Notes under the pieces: model-generated
Database searches by the model: none
What the model was told of the DNA's origin: nothing
Seen by the model: the letters and a program-made list of their open reading frames with translations, nothing else
Source: RYN-230 sp963834705
GTDB lineage: Bacteria > Actinomycetota > Actinomycetes > Streptosporangiales > Streptosporangiaceae
Direction of reading: 5' to 3'
DNA length: 64,000 bases
NCBI GenBank assembly: GCA_963834705.1
Contig: CAWICV010000006.1
Coordinates: forward strand, 124,001 to 188,000
Shown: positions 23,001-31,269 of the stretch, piece by piece
Numbering within the stretch: the first letter of the stretch is position 1
Layout: the number at the start of each line of letters is the position of its first letter
Translations under genes and position numbers: made by a program

Positions 23001-24146
23001 TCAGCCGCGCGGGCGGCCGTCTGGCGGGCCCTCCGGCAGCCGGACCACTTCCGCGCCGGTCTCCGGCCCAGTGGCCAGGTTCTTCTTGATCGAGTCGAGG
23101 ATGGTCAGCCCCTGGCCGACCAGCCCGGCCGCGATCTCACTGAGCCCCTCGGCCCCGTTCAGCACGTTGACGTTCGCGTTGGCCAGCCCGCCCGCCGCCT
23201 CCTTGACGATCTGCGGGAGCTGGTCGATGAGCATCCGGTCCAGCGCGACCCGGTTGTTGGACGCGGCCGCGTCGGCCTGGATCCGCATCCGCTCGGCGTC
23301 CGCCTTGGCCAGGATGCGCACCTTCTCCGCTTCCGCCTCGGCCGGCCTGACCACCTCGGCCACCAGCTGGCGCTGGCGCAGCTCGGCCTGGCGCTGGGCC
23401 AGATCCGACTGGGCGTTGATCACCCCGACCTGGGTCTGCGCCTGCATGAGCGGCCCGGCCTGCGCCGCTTCGGCCTGCGCCCGGTCGATCTCGGCCTTGT
23501 ACTGGGCCTGCACCACCGCGGTCTGCCGGGCGTACTCGGCCTGCTTGCGCTGCGACTCCTGCACCGCCTGGGCGGCCGCTTGGTTGGCCTGGGCCTGGGC
23601 GATCTGTGCCTGGCGCTGGATGGCCGCGTTGTGCGGGGCGGCCATCGCGTCGATGTAGCCCGAGTTCATGTCGTCGATGGACTGGATCTGCAGCGAGTCC
23701 ACGGCCAGGCCGATCTTCGCCATCTCGGCCTTCGAGCCGTCGAGAACCTCAGTGGCCAGCTTCTGACGTTCGGTAACGATCTCCTCCACCGTCATCGAGC
23801 CGATGATGGAGCGCAGGTGGCCGGCGAAGATCCGGCCGGTCAGGGTGGACATCTGGTCCTGGTCGGACAGGAAGCGCTGGCCGGCGTTGACGATGCTCTC
23901 CTCGTCATTGCCGACCTTGAAGGCGATCACCGAGCGGACGTTCAGCGCGATGCCCTGCTTGGTCACGCACTGCTCGGCCACCTCAGCCTCGTTCATGGCC
24001 AGGGTCAGGTAGCGCACCTTGCGGAAGAACGGGAGGATGAACGCCCCGTGGCCGGTGACCACCCGGAACGGTGCGCCGTTGCGGCCATATCTCCCGCCGG
24101 AGACGAGCATGGCCTCATCGGGTGCTGGGACACGGTAGCCAAGCAT
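23001..24146 (-). CDS. SPFH/band 7 (flotillin-like) protein
   Basis: 381 aa from ATG 24146, which has AAGGAG seven bases upstream. Band-7 domain about residues 8-170 (GAFILPFFRKVRYLTLAMNE, RFLSDQDQMSTLTGRIFAGHLRSIIGSMTVEEI). A long Ala/Gln/Glu-rich coiled coil follows (about 185-300), then a Gly-rich tail. Flotillins scaffold membrane microdomains; actinobacterial forms sit with NfeD-type proteins. Here a small NfeD-like gene lies six bases upstream (stop to the alternative ATG at 24152). In a hopanoid maker, hopanoid-rich membrane patches are a plausible site of action (inference). Confidence 0.9.
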   Translation of the reverse strand: MLGYRVPAPDEAMLVSGGRYGRNGAPFRVVTGHGAFILPFFRKVRYLTLAMNEAEVAEQCVTKQGIALNVRSVIAFKVGNDEESIVNAGQRFLSDQDQMSTLTGRIFAGHLRSIIGSMTVEEIVTERQKLATEVLDGSKAEMAKIGLAVDSLQIQSIDDMNSGYIDAMAAPHNAAIQRQAQIAQAQANQAAAQAVQESQRKQAEYARQTAVVQAQYKAEIDRAQAEAAQAGPLMQAQTQVGVINAQSDLAQRQAELRQRQLVAEVVRPAEAEAEKVRILAKADAERMRIQADAAASNNRVALDRMLIDQLPQIVKEAAGGLANANVNVLNGAEGLSEIAAGLVGQGLTILDSIKKNLATGPETGAEVVRLPEGPPDGRPRG

Positions 24147-24158
24147 GATCATGCTCCT

Positions 24159-24413
24159 TCAGACAATGCGGTCCGGTAATGCTTCTGGGAAGGGGTTGAG
24201 CGGATCGGTCCACTCGCTGACGTCCACCGTCCGTGTGCCACGCGACTCGATGACGAGAACGGTGCGGCCCCTGGGAATCGGTTCCGCGGACCAGGCGATG
24301 TAGGCCTCGGTACCACCACGGATCTTGAGCAGCACCTCGCCGGGCCCCGCCTGCCCGCGGGTGGCGATGCACAGCACACCGATGCTGCCGATCAGGGAGG
24401 ATTCCCCAGGCAC
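24159..24413 (-). CDS. Small NfeD-like OB-fold protein paired with flotillin
   Basis: 84 aa from GTG 24413 with AAGGAG ten bases upstream; an in-frame GTG at 24437 lies before that site and is less likely. The sequence reads as a single OB-like barrel (IGSIGVLCIATRGQAGPGE, IPRGRTVLVIESRGTRTVDV), the C-terminal module of NfeD proteins, with no protease or membrane part. NfeD and flotillin genes are adjacent in most bacteria, and this pair has that order. Function is inferred from context. Confidence 0.75.
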   Translation of the reverse strand: MPGESSLIGSIGVLCIATRGQAGPGEVLLKIRGGTEAYIAWSAEPIPRGRTVLVIESRGTRTVDVSEWTDPLNPFPEALPDRIV

Positions 24414-24521
24414 CCGCGCAACTCTCCTTGTAATCACCCCGGTTTAACGACTTCACATTAGCCCTACTGCGGACTGGACGGGCTTTCCTGGCCGCTAGAA
24501 CGGCATCAATCGGATATCGGG

Positions 24522-25187
24522 CTAGACGAACACCGGCAGCAGGCCGGCCAGTGCGCCCAGCTCGGCCCGGTCCGCGCTGTCCAGCGGCACCCGCCCGGTG
24601 CCCTTGAGCGCGCAGCTCACGTCGTCCCAGCTGGCCGGCAGCGGCTGCCCAGCCAGGCCGTCCAGCACCCGCCGGACCAGGGCCAGCGCGGCCGGTGGTG
24701 GCGGCGGCGCGGCGGGCAGGTGCACGGTCAGGTCGAGGTAGTGCACGGCGGCCTCCACCACCAGCGTGGCGGTGAAGTCGGCGGGGGTCAGCACGTGCCC
24801 CTGGGTGGCCACCCCGGCCGCCTGGCAGGCCCGGGCCGCCCGGCGGGCCGCCGCCGCGGTCTCGGTCCACTCCCAGATCAGCTCGTCCGGCGCGTACGCG
24901 GCGGCCGCGATGCGCACGTGCCGGGCGTGCGCCGCGTCCGCGGCCCGGTCGCCGCCGCGCGGCGCGTAGGCCTGCCAGTAGGTCACGTCGTCCCGGTCGG
25001 CGGGCCCGGGGTCCGGGCTGGCGAACGTGCGCAGCGCCCGCCGGGCGTCCATCAGCTGGTGGTACAGCACGTCCCCGGCCGCCCACCCGGCGCACCGGCT
25101 GGGCAGCATCAGCTCCGCCGCGCCCAGCTCCCGCACGGTCTCCGTCAGCTGCCCGTACATCGCGTCCAGCGCGTCCAGCTCCAGCAC
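24522..25187 (-). CDS. Maleylpyruvate isomerase-like (DinB-fold) protein
   Basis: 221 aa from GTG 25187. Four-helix DinB-like domain: LDALDAMYGQLTETVRELGAAELMLPSRCAGWAAGDVLYHQLMDARRAL matches the mycothiol-dependent maleylpyruvate isomerase N-domain, with the metal-type His in YHQLMD; more such residues occur in VEAAVHYLDLTVHLP. Many actinobacterial paralogs are of unknown function or transfer mycothiol. The reading frame stays open up to 25523, but codons there lack the GC3 bias, so I placed the start where coding character begins. The ribosome site is weak. Confidence 0.75.
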   Translation of the reverse strand: MLELDALDAMYGQLTETVRELGAAELMLPSRCAGWAAGDVLYHQLMDARRALRTFASPDPGPADRDDVTYWQAYAPRGGDRAADAAHARHVRIAAAAYAPDELIWEWTETAAAARRAARACQAAGVATQGHVLTPADFTATLVVEAAVHYLDLTVHLPAAPPPPPAALALVRRVLDGLAGQPLPASWDDVSCALKGTGRVPLDSADRAELGALAGLLPVFV

Positions 25188-25533
25188 CGCACCATTTTGC
25201 CCGAACGCCAGTGCCCCCGACTCACCCGGAGCCGGCACCCAGCCGAACCACGTGACTGTTTCAGTCCCGCCGTCAGGTGCGCATGGCTGGCTAACCCATG
25301 CGGTTTGGATCCCTGAGGTGTGGACGGCGCGGACACCCGGGACCGGCGCCCGGCCGCCCGGCCTGGCCGGCAAATAAATGTGGCGCGCCGGAATACCCGG
25401 CCGGGCCGCCTCGTTACTAGTCATCGCTGGTGTGATGTGTCCCCCGGGCCGCAACTCATCTGCCTTCGCGGAATACCGTCCGGCTGGAGCCGCGTCGTGC
25501 CACTCGCCGAGAGGCGACCGCACACCAGCGCTT
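25188..25533. other. Intergenic stretch without a gene
   Basis: An open frame continues upstream of the maleylpyruvate-isomerase-like gene here, but its codon use is random for this genome. No promoter of clear form was seen. It ends at the terminator hairpin at 25534-25575. Confidence 0.5.
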
Positions 25534-25575
25534 AGCGCCGAGGCCCGCGGAGTCCGCTCCGCGGGCCTCGGCGCT
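25534..25575. terminator. Perfect 18-bp hairpin terminator
   Basis: AGCGCCGAGGCCCGCGGA (25534-25551), loop GTCCGC, and its exact complement at 25558-25575. It lies 16 bp after the ribokinase stop (25592) and has no long U tract, as usual in actinomycetes. Confidence 0.88.
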
Positions 25576-25591
25576 GCTTATCCGCGCAGCC

Positions 25592-26518
25592 TCATGCTCC
25601 GGGCCAGCTGACCCCGGTGGCGGCCAGCACGTCGGCCGGGGCGGGCAGGCCGTCCTGCGCGCCCGGCCGGGTGACCGCGGTGGCGCCCACCGCGCAGGCC
25701 AGCCGGACCGCTTCGGCCGGCGGCACCCCGGCCGCGGCGGCCACGCCCAGCGCGGCCACGAACGCATCGCCCGCCCCCACGGTGTCCACGCTGGTCACGG
25801 TGAACCCCGGCACGGTGTGCGTGCCCGCGGCCCCGCCGAGCACCGCCCCGGCCGGCCCCAGGGTGATCACCACGTGCGCCGGCCCCAGGCCGGCCAGCGC
25901 CACAGCGGCCGGCCCGGCGCCGTCCGGGCCGGTCACCGGCTGCCCGAGCAGCAGCCCGGCCTCGGGCGCGTTGACCACCAGCCAGTCCACCCCGGCGATC
26001 AGCAGCGGGCCGGCCCCGCGCGGCACCGGCGCGAGGTTGAGCACGGTCAGTACCCCGGCGGCGCGCGCCTGGCTCAGCGCCTCGGCCAGCACGGCCACCG
26101 GGATCTCGGCCGACAGCACCAGCGCGTCGGCCGGCCGGGCCAGCGCCGCGGTCACCTCGGCCGGGCCGGCCAGGCCGTTCGCCCCCGGTGCCACGATGAT
26201 CGAGTTCTCGCCGTCCTGGTCCACGCTGATCAGGGCGAGCCCGGTGCTGGCCTGATCAGCCACCCGGACTGAGGTCACGTCCACCCCGGCACCGCTCAGT
26301 GCGGCCCGGCAGGAGACGCCGAAGTCATCGGCCCCGCAGCAGCCGACCATCCGCACCAGCGCGCCCAGCCGGGCCGCGGCCAGTGCCTGGTTCGCGCCCT
26401 TGCCGCCGGGCTGCAGCCGGGCATCGGCGCCGAGCACTGTCTCCCCCGGCCCGGCCAGCCGTGGCACGCTGACCGATATATCCATATTCAGGCTGCCCAG
26501 CACCGTCACCCGCGGCAT
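25592..26518 (-). CDS. rbsK: Ribokinase
   Basis: 308 aa from ATG 26518 with AAGGGAGAG upstream. PfkB-fold kinase phosphorylating D-ribose at O5. GSLNMDISVSVPRLAGPGET, GGKGANQALAAARLG, VVNAPEAGLLLGQ, ITLGPAGAV and DTVGAGDAFVAALG (catalytic Asp) match RbsK well. Other pentose or nucleoside kinases of the family are possible. It stands alone, divergent from the phosphatase gene and followed by a strong terminator. Confidence 0.87.
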   Translation of the reverse strand: MPRVTVLGSLNMDISVSVPRLAGPGETVLGADARLQPGGKGANQALAAARLGALVRMVGCCGADDFGVSCRAALSGAGVDVTSVRVADQASTGLALISVDQDGENSIIVAPGANGLAGPAEVTAALARPADALVLSAEIPVAVLAEALSQARAAGVLTVLNLAPVPRGAGPLLIAGVDWLVVNAPEAGLLLGQPVTGPDGAGPAAVALAGLGPAHVVITLGPAGAVLGGAAGTHTVPGFTVTSVDTVGAGDAFVAALGVAAAAGVPPAEAVRLACAVGATAVTRPGAQDGLPAPADVLAATGVSWPGA

Positions 26519-26741
26519 CGGCTCTCCCTTGTCGTTCCTGCGGCCCATGATCGCGGCCGGAGCGGTTCGCAGGTGGCCATTTCTGGCTGCCGCCGCACGC
26601 CAGCCGCCAACGCGGCGCAGGTCCGGCACGAGTGCGCGCGAATGGGTGGTCTGCGCGCCGCCGATGGGGCATAACTTAAACAAATACTGGATACCCGGAA
26701 CGCACGCACCAGCCAGGACGCATTACCCGACATCAGGTACG

Positions 26742-28841
26742 GTGGGGAAGATCACCGCTCTGCTATCGAACGTGTCCGTGCGGACCCTCATCCTCGGCAT
26801 CGATGAGGGCGGACGGATCATTCAGCATGACCGAAACGCGCCCGAGATCCTGCCCCTCGACCCGGATTCCCTGGTCGGCGCCCACCTGGGCGATCTGGTG
26901 GCCGGCCGGAGCACGGCCGAGCCCGCGCTGACCCAGCTGCTCGAGGCGGTCAAGGCGGGCCGGGAAGCTACCGCCGTGCTGCCGATCAGCACCCGGGAGG
27001 GCCGCCGGGTGGAGACGGTGGCCAGCGTCCAGCCCATGCTGGGCGACGGGGAGAAACCGGGCCTGACCGCGCTGGCCGTGCTGCGCATGCCGCCCACCAA
27101 GGCCGAGCGGTTCGTCGATCCCGCGCTGATGCGGCACTCGCTGCTCGATGACACGTTCCGCCAGATCGGCGCGACCCTGGACCTGGACCAGGTGGCCCGG
27201 GGCCTGATCAACATCCTGGTGCCGCACTTCTGCACCGCGGCCGGGCTGCTGGTGCTGGAGAGCGTGGCGGCGGGCGACGAGTTCCCGGTCAACCCGCCGG
27301 ACGGGTCGCAGCTGATGCGCCGCCTCGCGGTGGCCACCGACGACGGCTCGCCGGGCTGGGACGCCGCGTTCCCCACCGGCGAGGTGCTGCTCTACCCGCC
27401 GGACACGCCGTACGTGGAGTGCATGGAGACCGGCAAGCCGGTGCGGATCACCGCCATGGACCATGGCAAGGCGGTCAGCATCGCCGAGTCGTGGCTGCGC
27501 CGGCCGGTGGCCAAGCTGCTGTCCGACACATCCATGCTGCTGCTCCCGCTGGCCACGAAGGACAGCGGGCTCGGCTTCTTCGTGTGCACCAGGAAGGCGG
27601 GCTACCGTCCGTTCGACGACTACGACTCCGAGATCGGCATGGAGTTCGCCTCCCGTGCCGCGATCTTCATCGACAACGCCCGGCAGTACAACCGGGAGCG
27701 CACCACCGCGCTGACCCTGCAGCGCAGCTTGCTGCCTACCGGGCTGTCCGCGCCATCCTCGATGGACGTCAAGCACCGGTACCTGCCGGGCAGCAAGCTG
27801 ATCGAGGTCGGCGGGGACTGGTACGAGTCGATCGCGCTGCCCGGCGCGCGGGCCGCCCTGGTCGTCGGGGATGTGGCCGGGCACGGCGTGCGGGCCGCGG
27901 TGACCATGGGCCGGCTGCGCACCGCGATTCACACCCTGGCCACCCTGGAGCTGCCGCCGGACGAGTCCCTGGCCCAGCTCAACGAGCTGATGACCAACCT
28001 GGGTGAGCGCGAGCCGCACTTCGCCACCTGCGCCTACGCGCTGTACGACGCGGTCACCGGCAGCTGCGAGATCGCCTCGGCCGGCCATCTGCCGCCGTTG
28101 CTGGTCCGGCCGGACGGCAGCACCGAGTTCCTGGACACCTACCCGGCCCCGCCGCTCGGGGTTGGTGAGTCGCCGATCGAGAGCCGGACCATCCAGATCG
28201 AGGACGGCAGCCTGCTCGTGCTGTACACCGACGGGCTGGTCGAGGACCGGCACCGGGACATCGACGACGGGCTGAACTTCCTCCGCGAGGTGTTCGACGG
28301 CGAGGCGTCCGAGCGGCCGCTCGATGACCTGTGCCGGGCCGCCCTGGCCGGGGTGTACGCGCATCAGCAGCGGGACGACATCGCCATCCTGATCGCCCGG
28401 CTGAGCAAGATTCCCGCCGATCATCACGCCAGCTGGTCGGTGCCGGCCGAGCTGACCTCGGCGGCCAAGGCCCGCCACCTGATCCGTGAGCCACTGGGCC
28501 GGTGGGGTCTGGACGAGCTGACACCCACCACCGAGCTGCTGGTGTCCGAGCTCGTCACCAACGCGATCCGGTACGCCACCGGCGAGGTCACCATCCGGCT
28601 GGTGCTGGACGGCCCGCTCGTCTGTGAGGTGCTGGACAACTCCTCGGCGCTGCCCCGGCTGCGGCACGCGGGCCGCGACGAGGAGTGCGGGCGCGGCCTG
28701 GAAGTGGTCAGCCAGCTGGCCCAGCGCTGGGGCGCCCGGCGCACCCGGGACGGCAAGATCGTCTGGTGCGAGCAGGCAGTCCCGGCCAAGCCGGACGTGG
28801 AGAGCGGCTCCGAGTTAGCGGGCTCCCGCACCGAACTGTGA
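26742..28841 (+). CDS. Multidomain SpoIIE phosphatase: PAS-like, GAF, PP2C, HATPase
   Basis: 699 aa from GTG 26742 (ATG 26664 would extend it through a non-coding-looking AT-rich patch). Order of domains: a PAS-like start (LILGIDEGGRIIQHDRNAPEIL), a GAF domain about 130-310, and a SpoIIE/PP2C phosphatase about 335-545. The phosphatase has GGDWYESIAL, VGDVAGHGVRAAVTMGRLR, ASAGHLPPLL and LVLYTDGLVEDR, and ends in QQRDDIAILIARL. Last comes a RsbW-type HATPase about 565-685 (ELVTNAIRYATGEV, GRGLEVVSQLAQRWG). It would dephosphorylate an anti-anti-sigma factor while carrying its own kinase module, a common actinomycete partner-switching design. No sigma factor gene is nearby. Confidence 0.9.
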   Translation: MGKITALLSNVSVRTLILGIDEGGRIIQHDRNAPEILPLDPDSLVGAHLGDLVAGRSTAEPALTQLLEAVKAGREATAVLPISTREGRRVETVASVQPMLGDGEKPGLTALAVLRMPPTKAERFVDPALMRHSLLDDTFRQIGATLDLDQVARGLINILVPHFCTAAGLLVLESVAAGDEFPVNPPDGSQLMRRLAVATDDGSPGWDAAFPTGEVLLYPPDTPYVECMETGKPVRITAMDHGKAVSIAESWLRRPVAKLLSDTSMLLLPLATKDSGLGFFVCTRKAGYRPFDDYDSEIGMEFASRAAIFIDNARQYNRERTTALTLQRSLLPTGLSAPSSMDVKHRYLPGSKLIEVGGDWYESIALPGARAALVVGDVAGHGVRAAVTMGRLRTAIHTLATLELPPDESLAQLNELMTNLGEREPHFATCAYALYDAVTGSCEIASAGHLPPLLVRPDGSTEFLDTYPAPPLGVGESPIESRTIQIEDGSLLVLYTDGLVEDRHRDIDDGLNFLREVFDGEASERPLDDLCRAALAGVYAHQQRDDIAILIARLSKIPADHHASWSVPAELTSAAKARHLIREPLGRWGLDELTPTTELLVSELVTNAIRYATGEVTIRLVLDGPLVCEVLDNSSALPRLRHAGRDEECGRGLEVVSQLAQRWGARRTRDGKIVWCEQAVPAKPDVESGSELAGSRTEL

Positions 28842-28862
28842 GTCTGGGCGTGGCGGGAGCGG

Positions 28863-29555
28863 TCAGGTAGCCGCGCCCCGGGTGTCGGCCCGGATGGACA
28901 GCTTGCCGTGCTGCATGACGCCGAGCCGCTGCGCCCGCCGGGCCACCGAGCTGTCGTGGGTGACCAGGACGAGGGTCAGCCCAGCCTCCCGCCAGAGCTT
29001 CTCCAGCAGGCCCATGATCTCGTCCCGGGTGCCCTCGTCCAGGTTGCCGGTGGGCTCGTCGGCCAGCAGCACCTTGGGGTTCTTGACCAGGGCCCGGGCG
29101 ATGGCCACCCGCTGCTGCTGCCCGCCGGACAGCTCGGACGGCAGGTGCCGCTCCCGCTCGGCCAGGCCCACGCTGGCCAGCGCCTGGCTGGCCCGGTTCG
29201 CCCGCTCGGCCCCCGGCACGCCCAGCGGGACCAGGGCGACCTCCACGTTCTCCCGCGCGCTCAGCGTCGGGATCAGGTTGAACGTCTGGAAGATGAACCC
29301 GATGGACTCGGCCCGGACCCGGGTGATACGCGTCTCCCGCATCGCGGCCAGATCCTCGCCGTCGAGGTCGACGATGCCGGAGGTCGGCCGGTCCAGGCCG
29401 CCCAGGATCTGCAGCAGGGTGGTCTTGCCGTGCCCGGTCGGGCCCTGGATGGCCAGCCACTCCCCGTCGTCGATGACGAGGTCTACGCCGGCCAGCGCAT
29501 CAACCGTGGCCCGGCCCTTCTGGTACCGCTTGGTGACGCCTATCAGCTTGTACAT
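28863..29555 (-). CDS. ABC transporter ATP-binding protein (MacB/LolD type)
   Basis: 230 aa ATPase. Walker A GPTGHGKTT (His instead of the usual Ser or Cys), Q-loop FQTFNLIPTLSARENVE, signature LSGGQQQR, Walker B VLLADEPTGNLD, and H-switch VTHDSS. It pairs with the FtsX-type permease encoded 22 bp upstream. Such exporters move lipopeptides, antibiotics or lipoproteins, or act as mechanotransmitters. It converges on the phosphatase gene with a 21-bp gap and no obvious terminator. Confidence 0.92.
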   Translation of the reverse strand: MYKLIGVTKRYQKGRATVDALAGVDLVIDDGEWLAIQGPTGHGKTTLLQILGGLDRPTSGIVDLDGEDLAAMRETRITRVRAESIGFIFQTFNLIPTLSARENVEVALVPLGVPGAERANRASQALASVGLAERERHLPSELSGGQQQRVAIARALVKNPKVLLADEPTGNLDEGTRDEIMGLLEKLWREAGLTLVLVTHDSSVARRAQRLGVMQHGKLSIRADTRGAAT

Positions 29556-29577
29556 GGTTTCCTCTCAGTCAACCTGC

Positions 29578-31062
29578 TCATTCGACCCTGGACAGTGCCG
29601 CGGCCGGGCGCAGCCGCGCCGCCCGCCAGCCGCCGAACGAGCCCGCGATGAGGCCGCCAGCGATGGCCAGCATCACGGCCAGTACGACGGCGCCAATGGT
29701 GACCGGGGCGCTGAGGTGCGCGGTCACGGATTGCGCGGCGTCCGCCGCGGCCCGGCTGAAACCGCCGCCGCCGGGGAAGGCGCCGCCACCAGGGGGCCCG
29801 CCGAACGTCCGCGCCCCGCCGGGCGTGGCCGAGCCGGTGGTCGTGCCGAGCGAGGCGGACAGCGGCCCGGAAAGCTTCTTGACCAGGGACGCGCCGGCGA
29901 AGCCCAGGGCCACCCCGAGCACGCCGCCGATGATGCCGATGACGATCGACTCCCCCATCACCTGGCCGATGATCCGGCGGCCCGGCCAGCCGAAGGCCTT
30001 GAGCGTGCCGAACTCCCGGACCCGGCGGGTCACCGCGGACATGGTCAGCAGGCTGGCCAGCAGGAACGCCGCCACCAGCACCGCGATGGCCAGCCACTTG
30101 CCGAGGTTGTTGGCCAGGCTGGCCGCGCTGGACAGCGACCCGGTCACCTCGTTGGCCAGGCTGGACGAGGTGGTCACGGTGGCCTTGGGCAGCAGGCCGG
30201 AGATCTCCTTGGCCACCAGGCTGATGTTGGACGCGCTGTTGGCCGACACGTAGATCGTGTTGACCTTGCCGGTCAGGCCGGCCAGCTTCTGCGCCCGGGC
30301 CAGCGGGATGTACACGTTGGGCGGGCTGCTGCCCTGCGGGACATTGACGATGCCGATCACCTTGAAGCTGGTGCCGCCGACGTCGATCGTCGAGCCGGCC
30401 TTCAGTTTCTGCTGGGCCGCATAGTCGGCATCGAGCACGGCCACATCGGAGTTGGCGTCCGCGGTGCTGAACGTGCTGCCCGACTTGATCTTGCCGGAAC
30501 TCAGCGGGCCGACCTCGCCGGTCGCCAGGTCAACGCCATCCACGGTGAACGACGAGGTCTTGAAGTTGGCGCGGAATGAACCGCCGCCCCCGCCGCCGCT
30601 GGGGAAGCCGCCGGATGAACTCCCGCTACCACTGCTGTTGATGGCCGGGATCTTCCCGCTGATCTTCATGTCGGTCAGGCTCAGCCCGCCGGCCGCTGCC
30701 GCCACGTCGTGCAGCTTCCCGACCGACGTGACCGACGAGGAGGTCAGGCTGCCCAGGCCGGCGCTGACCAGACGGTTGACGTTGAGCTTCGTGCCGGATG
30801 CGGGGCGCTGGCGGGTGCCGGTCCGGCCAGTGGCTCCGAAGCCGAAGGGGCCACCCGAGCCGGCCGTGGGCGTCTGGGTGACGGTCACGTCGGTGCCCAC
30901 CCCGTACAGCGAGTGCAGCACCTGAGCCTGCGCGTCCTTGACCCCGGAGGACGCCGCCGTCACGGTGATGACCAGACCAATCCCCAGCGCCAGGCCGAGG
31001 GCGATGAATATCGCCTGGCGCATCCGCCGGCGCAATTCACGCCGCAGATAGGTGAAGAACAT
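29578..31062 (-). CDS. ABC transporter permease (FtsX/MacB type)
   Basis: 494 aa from ATG 31062 with AGAGGAG upstream. One N-terminal helix (QAIFIALGLALGIGLVITVTA), a large extracytoplasmic MacB-PCD-like domain rich in Ser/Gly linkers, then three C-terminal helices of the FtsX domain (LAIAVLVAAFLLASLLTMSAV, VREFGTLKAFGWPGRRI). Gly/Phe-rich insert GGAFPGGGGFS lies in the last loop. It forms a dimer with two copies of the adjacent ATPase. The substrate is unknown; no sensor kinase is adjacent. Confidence 0.9.
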   Translation of the reverse strand: MFFTYLRRELRRRMRQAIFIALGLALGIGLVITVTAASSGVKDAQAQVLHSLYGVGTDVTVTQTPTAGSGGPFGFGATGRTGTRQRPASGTKLNVNRLVSAGLGSLTSSSVTSVGKLHDVAAAAGGLSLTDMKISGKIPAINSSGSGSSSGGFPSGGGGGGSFRANFKTSSFTVDGVDLATGEVGPLSSGKIKSGSTFSTADANSDVAVLDADYAAQQKLKAGSTIDVGGTSFKVIGIVNVPQGSSPPNVYIPLARAQKLAGLTGKVNTIYVSANSASNISLVAKEISGLLPKATVTTSSSLANEVTGSLSSAASLANNLGKWLAIAVLVAAFLLASLLTMSAVTRRVREFGTLKAFGWPGRRIIGQVMGESIVIGIIGGVLGVALGFAGASLVKKLSGPLSASLGTTTGSATPGGARTFGGPPGGGAFPGGGGFSRAAADAAQSVTAHLSAPVTIGAVVLAVMLAIAGGLIAGSFGGWRAARLRPAAALSRVE

Positions 31063-31269
31063 AAGGCCGACTCCTCTAGGAATGCCCGCATCAGCCCGGG
31101 GCTGATGCGGCTGGAATGGCAGCACGGCGCAGGCACACCAAGCAGCGGCCTGCTCGGCGCGGCGTTGCGCCAGCTAGATCCTGGCCAGCATTCCTGAAAG
31201 GTCGCTTTAAGACTGCTTGCGGCCAGCCGCAATCCGGGACCCGGAATGACTCCCGGCTGGGCTAAGGCC

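Noticed and set aside
25188..25523. N-terminal extension of the maleylpyruvate-isomerase-like gene
   Set aside because: Frame is open, but third positions are not GC-rich and the product is unlike the family, so the start was placed at 25187.
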